64,000 nt of DNA from assembly GCA_963422445.2 (NCBI GenBank), contig OY729512.2, forward strand, positions 1 to 64,000, given 5' to 3'. Under the pieces are notes generated by a model. It had not been told where the DNA came from. It searched no databases and saw only the letters and a list, made by a program, of their open reading frames with translations. The position numbers and the translations under genes are program-made. Source of the stretch: G963422445 sp963422445. GTDB taxonomy: Bacteria > Pseudomonadota > Alphaproteobacteria > Thalassobaculales > Thalassobaculaceae. This document shows positions 18,099 to 25,021 of this stretch, one piece after another. Position 1 is the first letter of the stretch, and each line of letters begins with the position of its first letter.

Positions 18099-18627
18099 GG
18101 TCTCTCTCCCTTCTCCCTGCGGGCCTGCCCGCCCTCGTGCTCTCCTCTTCCTCCCGCAAAGCGGAAGCGGGGCCCTCCAGCATCCGGCCGAGCCGGTTGG
18201 CGCCGTCGCCGCGCGGCGGATGCGCTCGGCCGCCGCCGGGTCCGGCGAAGCCGGCGGCGGCGAAGTTCGAGAGCCACCCCCACTGCGGGCAGCGCGACCG
18301 GAACAGAATGGGCTGGTCGCAAGCGGCACGGGCGCGAAGCTCGGCGGCGGCCCAGGCCGCCGCGCGGGCGAGCACCGTGCCGTGACACGGCTTCGGATGG
18401 CACCAGCACGCATAGACGCACCCGTCGATGGCGGCGAGATCCGCGAGGGCGATTGCGCCCGAGCGGATCTGGCGCCAGAGATATGCGCGGTAGCGCGCAA
18501 TCACCTCGTCCCTTGTTCCGTCTTTTCCCACGACAAACGGGTTGCCCCAGCGGGTGCGGCGGTCGATGCGCACCGCGCCGCGCGCGACGGCATCGGGCTC
18601 GTGCTTCAGATTGATGATGCGGGCCAT
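18019..18627 (-). CDS. DUF4326 protein with truncated NADAR-like tail
   Basis: A 202-residue frame. Residues ~1-95 match DUF4326: RTRWGNPFVVGKDGTRDEVI, YRAYLW, CVYACWCHPKPCHGTVLARA. At about residue 105 comes ILFRS, QWGWLSNFAAAGF, resembling the opening of a NADAR/YbiA N-glycosidase domain (FLSNF). After that the translation becomes low-complexity Arg/Gly-rich and overlaps the next gene. The natural protein was probably a DUF4326 or a DUF4326-NADAR fusion whose second domain has been lost. NADAR domains act on ADP-ribose-type or riboflavin-intermediate substrates. Confidence is high for the first 100 residues, low for the rest. Confidence 0.65.
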   Translation of the reverse strand: MARIINLKHEPDAVARGAVRIDRRTRWGNPFVVGKDGTRDEVIARYRAYLWRQIRSGAIALADLAAIDGCVYACWCHPKPCHGTVLARAAAWAAAELRARAACDQPILFRSRCPQWGWLSNFAAAGFAGPGGGRAHPPRGDGANRLGRMLEGPASALREEEESTRAGRPAGRRERDHGRPHDPEHDPDGAPLRHPHHRRGLD

Positions 18628-18655
18628 GCTCCCTCTCCCTTCACTGCTCTCGCCC

Positions 18656-19666
18656 TCAGCCAGCCGAACACTCCCACTCGCACGAGCCGGTGCGGAGCGG
18701 AACGCGGAGCAACGGCGAGAGACGCGCGGCGAGCGCGTCGCGGCCGAGTGCGACGAGGTCGTCGTTGAAGTCGTTGCCTTCGGGCACGAGACACAGGGCG
18801 GCGACGCCCGCCCGCGCGCAGCGCCGGGCGAGGCGCATCGCCGCCCGCTCCCCTTCCTCGTCGTTGTCGCGCGCGATGAGGAGCCGCGTCAGCCCAGGCG
18901 GAGGCGCGAATGCGCCGAGGCTTCCGGCGGAGAGCGCGGCGGCGGCCTTCACTTCGGGCACCGCGGTGACGACCGACAGCACGGTCTCGATGCCCTCGCC
19001 GACGAGCAGCGTCGCGTCGGGGCGGCCGAAGCGCACGGCGCGTCCGTAGACGCGCCCGAGCGCCTTGCGAGGCGACGCGACGCCTGCCTTGGCGGACGAG
19101 CAGGGGTCGAGCCAGGTGCGCTGTACGCCGGTGACGGCGCCGTCGGCGCCGGTCACGGCGGCGACCAGCGCCGGCAGGCGGCGCAGGGTCGAGCCTTCGC
19201 GGTAGCGAAGCTCGGGGTGGAAGCGTAGCGCCGCGAAGCGGCAGCGCGCGAGACCCCGCGCGTGGAGATACGATTCCGCATGGGTGCCGTCGATGGCACG
19301 GCAACGCGTCCAGAGACGGCGCGCGGCTTGCGTCGCGTCGTAGGAATCGCCCGGGCCCTCGCCCGCGGCCGGCGCAGCCGGCAGGGCGAGGAAGGCGCGG
19401 GCCTCGTCGAGCGCCGCGCGAAGCGTCGGCGCGTTGATGCGGTGGCGGATGATGTCGAGGAGGTCGCCATGCGTGCCTTCGGCCGCATCGGTCCATTTTC
19501 CCGGCGTGCCGGGGCCGCGGAGGCGGACGTAGAGCGAGCGCCCGCGGGCGCCGTCGAGGTCGCCCGCGACCCAGTAGCGGCCCTGGCGCCGGCCGTGCGG
19601 CAGGTACTGCCGGCACACGGCCTCGGCGCGAAGGCTGAGCGCGGCGGCGATGGCGGCCGCGTTCAC
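18656..19666 (-). CDS. Toprim domain protein (primase-like)
   Basis: A 336-residue protein starting at GTG (VNAAAIAAALSLRAEAVCRQ). The first ~90 residues resemble the DUF7146/primase-associated region of plasmid and phage primases (YWVAGDLDG, GKWTDAAEGTHGDLLDII). A Toprim fold follows: LLVGEGIETVLSV near residues 215-228 holds the acidic Glu, and LLIARDNDEEGERAA near 260-272 holds the D-x-D equivalent. It may support replication of the element by priming. It has no zinc-ribbon of its own. It is transcribed from between the small MSEF gene and the DUF4326 gene on the same strand. Confidence 0.8.
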   Translation of the reverse strand: MNAAAIAAALSLRAEAVCRQYLPHGRRQGRYWVAGDLDGARGRSLYVRLRGPGTPGKWTDAAEGTHGDLLDIIRHRINAPTLRAALDEARAFLALPAAPAAGEGPGDSYDATQAARRLWTRCRAIDGTHAESYLHARGLARCRFAALRFHPELRYREGSTLRRLPALVAAVTGADGAVTGVQRTWLDPCSSAKAGVASPRKALGRVYGRAVRFGRPDATLLVGEGIETVLSVVTAVPEVKAAAALSAGSLGAFAPPPGLTRLLIARDNDEEGERAAMRLARRCARAGVAALCLVPEGNDFNDDLVALGRDALAARLSPLLRVPLRTGSCEWECSAG

Positions 19667-19866
19667 GGCGCGGCTCCGGTGGGCGAGATGCGGGACTGCG
19701 GCATGACGGGACTCCTCCGGCCTCGGACGGGACGCCCCGATACCGGCCGGGCCTCCGCCTCCTGCCGGCGCCGGAGGGCGCGCGCGACGCGAGGCCCGGC
19801 CGGTATCGGGGACGGCAGCACGACAAAGGGGGCGACGCGCATGCGTCGCCCCCGTCGGGTCTGCCT

Positions 19867-20208
19867 TCACTCGTAGTGCGGCCGCGTCGCGGGGAAGTCC
19901 GCGCCGGCGTGCGGCTCGATGCGAAGCACCGGCCATCCGGTGCAGAGCACCGAGGCGGTCGGGTGAAGGCCCTGCCGGCAGTCGGCGAGCCAGTTCGCTT
20001 TCGCGGCGCGCGCCGCCGTCGCCTCGTCCACGGTGCCGAAGGCGCCGTGGCAGGCGACGAAGCGGGCGGTGTCGTACCACCACCCGCCTTCCTCCAGCCC
20101 GCCGCAGGCGCGGTTCGTGAGGTACTCGTTGAGGCGAAACGGCCCGTCAGGCGCCGGGTGCTCGGCATTGGCGCTCGCGCAGACGGGGCGATTCGGAAAT
20201 TCGCTCAT
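19867..20208 (-). CDS. hypothetical protein, 113 aa
   Basis: Starts MSEFPNRPVCASANAEHPAP and contains GGWWYDTARFVACHGAFGTV and ANWLADCRQG. The downstream end is TRPHYE. No family recognised. Because of a frameshift at the end of the AlkB-like gene, the reading frame is now continuous with that gene, but this ATG has a plausible upstream purine run and is taken as the true start. Confidence 0.55.
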   Translation of the reverse strand: MSEFPNRPVCASANAEHPAPDGPFRLNEYLTNRACGGLEEGGWWYDTARFVACHGAFGTVDEATAARAAKANWLADCRQGLHPTASVLCTGWPVLRIEPHAGADFPATRPHYE

Positions 20209-20294
20209 GTCTCGGTCTCCTTGCACGGTGGGGGGCGGGACTCCCTCGATGCGAGTCCCGTTCACCCTCTCGCAGCGCGTCTCCTGCATCGGGG

Positions 20295-20859
20295 CTACGC
20301 TGTCAGCGTTCGGAACGTCGCGGAGACGCGCGTCGCGGTCGCGCGCGCTATCGGCGCGGTCGATGCCATGCATGTACGTCCAGCGCGCATGACCGGCGAG
20401 CACCAGCACCGAGCGGCGCGGGAGCACCGCGACCTCGTCGCCGGGCAGCGCGCCGGCGGCGTACGGACGGGTCGCGCGCGGGCGGAACCGCATCGACCAG
20501 TCGGCGCCGAGCGAGAGCGACGCCACCACGCCATCGAAATCGCGGTGGTCGGCGTGCATGCCGATGCCCTGGCCGGGGCGGTACTCGTTGACGATGCACT
20601 GCACCGGGAGCGCGCCGCCGAAGTGCGGCCGGAGCCTTTGGGCCATCGCGGTGGCCCAGCGGGGGAAGGCCGGCGCGGGCTCGCGCGAGCCGCCGCCCCG
20701 GTACGCGTAGCGGTAGCCGTAGTGCTGCACGCGGCGGCGAAGCTCGGTGAGCCAGGGCGCCTCGTTGATGCGAAGGAGGATGCGCGCCTCCTCCGCGGGG
20801 GTGACGAAGTCGGGGACGATGACCGCCCCGAGGGCGAAGATGGACGTGTCGCGCGCCAT
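20295..20859 (-). pseudogene. AlkB-like 2OG-Fe(II) dioxygenase with frameshift near the C-terminus
   Basis: An AlkB-family oxygenase that would repair alkylated bases or act on nucleic acid. It begins MARDTSIFALGAVIVPDFVT. The Fe(II) ligands are H102-x-D104 (GMHADHRDFDG) and H164 (YMHGI); VNEYRPGQGIG precedes them. The family's C-terminal strand (RVSATFRTLTA then stop, a form of R-SLTFR) is present, but in a different frame from the body. A one-base shift therefore lies in the GC-rich run around 20325-20345. As given, the body frame reads through into the next gene. All catalytic residues except the terminal Arg region are in frame. Confidence 0.75.
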
Positions 20860-21005
20860 GCTCTCTCTCCTGTCCGAACGATGCGCCCGCTTGCGAAGCT
20901 CCGCTCGGACTCCGGCGCGGGAGGACTCGAAGCCGCCTGCACGAAAAAGGGGCCGACGCGGATGCGCCGGCCCCGAGGTGGGAGGGAGGAGAGAGCGACT
21001 GCCCC

Positions 21006-21479
21006 TTAGAACGGGATGTCGTCGTCCATGTCGGCGGTCTGCGCCGGGGCGCCGCCGGCCGGCATGGACGAGCCGTTCACGGGCGCCTGACCCGCGTCAG
21101 TCGCGGCGCCGTTCCCGTTGGCCCCGTTGGGGCGGTCGAGGAACTGGACGCGTCCGCCGGGGACGAGGAGAATCTCGGTGGAGAACCGGTCGCCGTCCTC
21201 GCCGGGCTTCGACCAGCGCCGCGTCTGCAGCTTGCCGTCGATGTAGACCAGCCGGCCCTTCCGGGCGTGCTTCTCGAACATCGAGATGAGCCCGTCCTGG
21301 AAGGTGACGATGCGGTGCCACTCGGTCTTGTCGACCCGCTCGCCGGTCTGCTTGTTGATGTACGACTCGTCGGTCGCGACCGACAGGTTGGCGACGCGCC
21401 CGCCGCTGGTCAGGTGATTGACGGTGACGTCGGCGCCGAGGCGGCCAATGAGTTCCACCCGGTTCAGTCCGAATGCCAT
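21006..21479 (-). CDS. ssb: single-stranded DNA-binding protein (copy 2)
   Basis: A 157-residue SSB starting MAFGLNRVELIGRLG. The OB-fold spans residues ~1-112 (WHRIVTF, KGRLVYIDGKLQTRRW, STEILLVPGGRVQFL), followed by a Gly/Pro/Asn-rich linker and a canonical acidic tip DMDDDIPF that recruits partner proteins. It is very similar to the SSB at 1460-1909 and, like it, has a small MFD-type ORF just upstream. The intact tip suggests this copy is the better interaction hub. Confidence 0.95.
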   Translation of the reverse strand: MAFGLNRVELIGRLGADVTVNHLTSGGRVANLSVATDESYINKQTGERVDKTEWHRIVTFQDGLISMFEKHARKGRLVYIDGKLQTRRWSKPGEDGDRFSTEILLVPGGRVQFLDRPNGANGNGAATDAGQAPVNGSSMPAGGAPAQTADMDDDIPF

Positions 21480-21581
21480 GGCGATTCTCCTTGCAAGGCT
21501 GGTTGATGACGATGGGTTGCGAACCGGTCGGGGACCGGGGGACTCACTCCCAGGCCCCTTCCCGTTCACCCTTCCCTCGCT

Positions 21582-21719
21582 TCACTCCACCTCTGCGTCG
21601 TCGCCCCTGGGGTCGAACGCGGCGGGCTCGTCGAGGATGTGGCGGATGGCACGGGCATCGAGGCCGATGTGTGCGAGCAGGGCTTCGCCCGACTGGACTT
21701 CAACGTCGAAATCGAACAT
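21582..21719 (-). CDS. small hypothetical protein (MFD-type), copy 2
   Basis: A 45-residue acidic ORF, MFDFDVEVQSGEALLAHIGL then DARAIRHIL. Homologous to 1992-2168 and in the same position upstream of ssb. Conservation of the pair is the main evidence that it is translated. Confidence 0.5.
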   Translation of the reverse strand: MFDFDVEVQSGEALLAHIGLDARAIRHILDEPAAFDPRGDDAEVE

Positions 21720-21839
21720 GGCTTGAGTCTCCTTCACGGGTGCCGCGCCCGGCAGCCGAGGGAGACCGTCTCCCTCTCCTCGCGCCGGGCGTTCGCCCGG
21801 CACTCAGCCCAGCTCTGGCTCGATGACGGAGACGAAGGG

Positions 21840-22372
21840 TCAGGCACGCCGGCGGAGGGCCAGGAGCCGCTCGCATGCCTGGCGCGGGGACATGGCGCCG
21901 AGGTTCATCACCGGAATGCCCCGCTCGGCCGCGATGCGAAGGCCCATCCCGGTGCCCCCGGTGACGGCGCCGCCCGGGGTGAACGCGACGACCGCATCGA
22001 CCGGCCGGTCCAGGTTCACGCCGAGCAGAATCGCCGCGTTCCGTCCGTGCAGCCGCCGCGCCCCCGACGAGCAGCGATGCCAGGCGGGATGCAGGCGGGC
22101 GGCGAGGTCGATGCAGGCGGCGAGCTCGGAGCGCCCAGGAACGACGCAGTCCGGCCCCGCGTGCCCGTTGTAGCCCGGCCACGGCAGGTAGAGCGTCCTC
22201 TGCCCGGCCGGCGCGCCCCCGGCGAGCGCGGTATCGGCCCCGTCGGCGCCGCCGGACGTAAGGTGCCATCCCGTCCTCGCGAGCCAGGCCGCCATCTTCG
22301 TCATGTCGCGAAGTACATCGGGGGGGGGGGGGTCGAGCGGGAGCCGATGCCGGCATAGGTGAGGTTAGCCAT
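21840..22372 (-). pseudogene. SLOG-like (DprA/LOG-type) protein broken at a C13 tract
   Basis: The start MANLTYAGIGSRSTPP is in one frame. After a run of 13 C residues, the rest (DVLRDMTKMAAWLARTGWHL, TSGGADGADTALA, YLPWPGYNG, GGAVTGGTGMGLRIAAERGI) is in another. Eleven or fourteen C residues would restore a ~177-residue protein. The GADGADTA and GGTGMGLRIA motifs indicate a Rossmann-like SLOG fold, related to DNA-processing or nucleotide-sensing proteins. A downstream ATG (22304) could give a shortened product. Confidence 0.65.
22320..22332. repeat. 13-bp homopolymer (G on plus strand)
   Basis: Single-base tract inside the 5' end of the SLOG-like gene. It sets the reading frame of the rest of the gene, so length change by slippage would switch it on or off. 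It may also be a sequencing or assembly miscount. Confidence 0.85.
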
Positions 22373-22488
22373 GTCGCGGTCCCTCCGGATGACGATGGGC
22401 GCCGCGCCCTCTCTCTCTCGATGCGCGGCCTTCATCCTCGCTTCGCCGGTCTCGAACCCGGGGGATGGCGGAAGACGGGCCGGCGCGC

Positions 22489-23202
22489 TCAGAGGAGCCC
22501 CCTCTCGGCGAACGAGACACATTCGCCGTCGCCGACGACGAAGTGGTCGATGAGGCGCACGTCGACGAGCGTCAGCGCCTCGGCGAGTCGCTTGGTGATG
22601 GCGCGGTCGGTGGGGCTTGGCTCCGCGACGCCGCTCGGGTGGTTGTGGGCGCACACGATGGCGTCGGCGTTGTGCCCGAGCGCTCTGCGCACGACGACCC
22701 GAGGATGCACGCTGGCGCCGTCGAGGGTCCCGAAGAAGACCTCGTCCCAAGCGATGACCTGGTGCCGGTTCGTGAGGAAGAGGCAGGCGAAGACCTCGTT
22801 GCGGTAGCCCCGGAGCCGGGTCTCGATGTAGCGCCGGGTGTGGGCCGGCGAGGTGAGCGGTGCGCCGTCGCGGGCGAGGCGCGCCTTCATCCAGCGGGCG
22901 TGGACTTCGTGCAGCGCATGGACGCGGGCGCGGTCCACGTGGGGAAGGACGACGGCGCGAAGCCGGTCGTCCGGGTCGTCGAGGAGCCCCCTGAGCCCCC
23001 CGGCGGCGGCGAGCGTCGGGTCGTCGACGTCGATGCCGAGGAGCGCGAGGAGCTCGCGGTCGTCGAGGGCGGCCGGGCCGGCGCGCTCGATGCGCGCGAG
23101 GACGGACTCCGGCGGCGGTGTCGATACCGGGCGCTCCGGCGCCATCCAGGCGACGGCGGCCTCGGCGCAGTGGGCGGGGGCTTGTGGGGCATCGTGTGAC
23201 AT
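22489..23202 (-). CDS. radC: RadC-like JAB/MPN domain protein
   Basis: A 237-residue RadC-family protein. The C-terminal JAB metalloprotease-like domain has its zinc motif in AHNHPSGVAEPSPTDRAI near residues 183-200, preceded by EVFACLFLTNRHQVIAWDEV, typical of RadC. The N-terminal part carries a shortened helix-hairpin-helix-like region (LDDRELLALLGI). RadC proteins are common on plasmids, phages and ICEs; their role is unsettled and may involve recombination or anti-restriction. The start is ATG at 23202. Confidence 0.92.
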   Translation of the reverse strand: MSHDAPQAPAHCAEAAVAWMAPERPVSTPPPESVLARIERAGPAALDDRELLALLGIDVDDPTLAAAGGLRGLLDDPDDRLRAVVLPHVDRARVHALHEVHARWMKARLARDGAPLTSPAHTRRYIETRLRGYRNEVFACLFLTNRHQVIAWDEVFFGTLDGASVHPRVVVRRALGHNADAIVCAHNHPSGVAEPSPTDRAITKRLAEALTLVDVRLIDHFVVGDGECVSFAERGLL

Positions 23203-23459
23203 GGGCGCTCCGCGGTCGTGTTCGAGGGGCGCGGCGCGGAGGCTCTCCACCGGCCCCCGGCGCCGCGCCCTCGCGGGCGCCCGCCTTCGGCTCATCGGGA
23301 AGTCCCCGCCGGGATGGAGCGGCGGGACCGGTGGACGGCGAGCCGGCGGCACGTGCGCCGGACGGCGGATGGACGGCCGGCGAGACGGCTACCGAGCTGT
23401 CGGAAGCGTGGTGCGGCGGGCGGAATGGCGGGTGCGGAGGCTTGCGGTGCGGTGGACGG

Positions 23460-23660
23460 GTGGCGGATGCGCTACACCGGCGACTGTGGTGGCTGGGCTA
23501 CCGGGACGCCGCCCAAATGGCGGGGGTCGGGCCTGGCGCGGTGACGGTTGCGGCGTCGCTGGCGGCGTGGCGGCCGGGCCCGGCCGCGATCGCGCTCTCG
23601 GCGGTGGCGCTCAGCGTGCCGGTGTGGCTCGCCTGGTACTGGCTGGTGCGGCGGGGGTGA
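23460..23660 (+). CDS. possible small membrane protein
   Basis: A 66-codon frame on the plus strand from GTG with two hydrophobic stretches: AVTVAASLAAW and AAIALSAVALSVPVWLAWYW near the end, then VRRG. The frame is open much further upstream, so the start is a guess. Nothing else is seen in 23203-23706. Coding is uncertain. Confidence 0.25.
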   Translation: MADALHRRLWWLGYRDAAQMAGVGPGAVTVAASLAAWRPGPAAIALSAVALSVPVWLAWYWLVRRG

Positions 23661-23706
23661 GTGCGGCGGACGGCGGGCCGGCTGCGCAGCAGGGGCCAGG
23701 GCGGGC

Positions 23707-24210
23707 TTATGCCCGCAACAGCCCTTCGATCTCGGACATCCGCAGGATCAGCATGAGGGGCTCGCGGCCGGAGAACGCACGGAAGCCGAACTTCGCGTAG
23801 AACGCCGCGGCCCGTTCGTCGATGGCCTGCACGACGACGGCGCGGGCGCCGACCACGCCGGCCGCGGCGAGGCAGCGTCCGGCCGCGTCGACCAGGAGGT
23901 CGGAGCCGAGACGGCGGGCCCGGTAGTGCTCATCGACCGCGAGCTGCCCCAGAAGGATGACCGGGACCGGGTCGGGCATGCCGCGCCCGACCCGCGACGA
24001 CACCCGGCGCCGCTCCACCGAGCTGGCGGCGAGGCTGTAGAACCCCGCCACCCGGTCGCCGTCGCAGGCGACATAGGTGCGGGCGCCGCCCTTGGCTTCG
24101 TTCAGCCGCGCCTTGCCCCGGAGCCAGGCGTCGAGGGTGGGGACGCCCGAGGAGAACTGCGAGACGTCGTGGCGGGGGCTGAGCGGCTCCGGCGGTCCTA
24201 GCGGTCCCAC
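23707..24210 (-). CDS. GNAT acetyltransferase toxin (TacT/AtaT-like)
   Basis: A 167-residue GNAT protein starting at GTG. It shows GARTYVACDGDRVAGFYSLA, then VPVILLGQLAVDEHYRARRL, with the acetyl-CoA loop RARRLGSDLL, and a C-terminal AAFYAKFGFRAF. GNAT toxins of this group acetylate the aminoacyl group of charged tRNAs and stop translation. The gene overlaps the end of the DUF1778 antitoxin gene by 13 bases, the standard antitoxin-first arrangement. The length is normal for the family and the frame is intact. Confidence 0.88.
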   Translation of the reverse strand: MGPLGPPEPLSPRHDVSQFSSGVPTLDAWLRGKARLNEAKGGARTYVACDGDRVAGFYSLAASSVERRRVSSRVGRGMPDPVPVILLGQLAVDEHYRARRLGSDLLVDAAGRCLAAAGVVGARAVVVQAIDERAAAFYAKFGFRAFSGREPLMLILRMSEIEGLLRA

Positions 24211-24455
24211 TGGGGCCGGCGCATGTAACGCGCCTTCACGGCGGGGTCGAGCTCCACCGGCGCATCGAGCGCGGCGACGAAGTCGTCCCAGGCCTCGTCG
24301 TCGAGGGCGATGACGGGGCGCTCGTTCAGGATCTCGACGGCCGCCGCTTCGCTGGAGCGGAGCACGAACTCGGTGCGCGACACACCCCTGATCGCGGCGG
24401 CGCGGTCGATGACGGCCAGGCGTTCGCTGGACGTGCGGAAGTTCACCTGAGGCAT
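24198..24455 (-). CDS. DUF1778 ribbon-helix-helix antitoxin
   Basis: An 85-residue protein. The N-terminal ~45 residues are a ribbon-helix-helix DNA-binding domain (VNFRTSSERLAVIDRAAAI, GVSRTEFVLRSS). The C-terminal tail (DDEAWDDFVAALDAPVELD) is the usual toxin-wrapping part of DUF1778 antitoxins, which neutralise the GNAT partner and repress the operon. An AT-rich stretch just upstream (about 24483-24530, with several tata repeats) is the likely promoter and operator, unusual in this GC-rich region. Confidence 0.88.
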   Translation of the reverse strand: MPQVNFRTSSERLAVIDRAAAIRGVSRTEFVLRSSEAAAVEILNERPVIALDDEAWDDFVAALDAPVELDPAVKARYMRRPQWDR

Positions 24456-24466
24456 GCCGGGCTCCT

Positions 24467-24895
24467 TCATCCGGGGTGTGGTGTTGGTCTTGAGGATATA
24501 GCGTGTGTATAGAATACGGCAATTGTCAACGTCGCCGACCGGCGCCGGGTTTCGATGGGGGCGCTCAGTGCCAGCCGTTGCCGTCCGGGTCCTCGTCCCC
24601 CGCGCGCATGGACGCGGCGGATCTTGTAGGCGGCATCGATTTCGGTCTTGACCTCGTCCCCCGCGCGCATGGACGCGGCGGCCATCGCCGTCCAGGCATT
24701 GCGGTCCAGCCCGAGGCGCCGGTTGAGCTTGTCGCAGATCGTGAGCGCGTCGTCGAGGTGGAGCGCGATCAGGGCGGTGGGGACGTGGCCGGCGAGTCCT
24801 TCGATGACGATGCGGATCTGCTGCACCTCGGTCTCGACGTCGTAGGCCGGCACGAAGCAGAAGTTGGGTTCGTCGGGCAGGGTCTGCGCGGTCAT
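24467..24895 (-). CDS. hypothetical protein, C-terminus altered by tandem duplication
   Basis: A 142-residue frame starting MTAQTLPDEPNFCFVPAYDV. The middle (IALHLDDALTICDKLNRRLG) looks like a helical accessory protein without a known family. A 30-bp direct repeat (24591-24620 and 24652-24681) lies in its 3' part, 61 bases apart, so it changes frame. Without the duplicated 61 bases the protein would end MRAGDEDPDGNGWH at a TGA. As given, it runs on through Arg-rich sequence into the antitoxin promoter. The true C-terminus is therefore uncertain. Confidence 0.5.
   Translation of the reverse strand: MTAQTLPDEPNFCFVPAYDVETEVQQIRIVIEGLAGHVPTALIALHLDDALTICDKLNRRLGLDRNAWTAMAAASMRAGDEVKTEIDAAYKIRRVHARGGRGPGRQRLALSAPIETRRRSATLTIAVFYTHAISSRPTPHPG
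24591..24681. repeat. 30-bp direct repeat, two copies 61 bp apart
   Basis: Copies at 24591-24620 and 24652-24681 begin cctcgtccccc and end gacgcggcgg. They are identical by eye. They indicate a 61-bp tandem duplication inside the coding region of 24467-24895. Confidence 0.85.
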
Positions 24896-25021
24896 TGGAG
24901 CGGTCTCCTTGCGCGGGGTGGCGGTGTGGCGGCCGTCGGGCCGGCGGCACGCACCCCCACCGGCGTTCCCGGGGAGGGATGGTAGCGGACGGGCCGGCGA
25001 TACGTATCGCGCGGGCGCGGT

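Noticed and set aside
24591..24681. Possible CRISPR array
   Set aside because: Only two repeat copies, inside a coding frame, with one 31-base spacer and no cas genes anywhere in the window.
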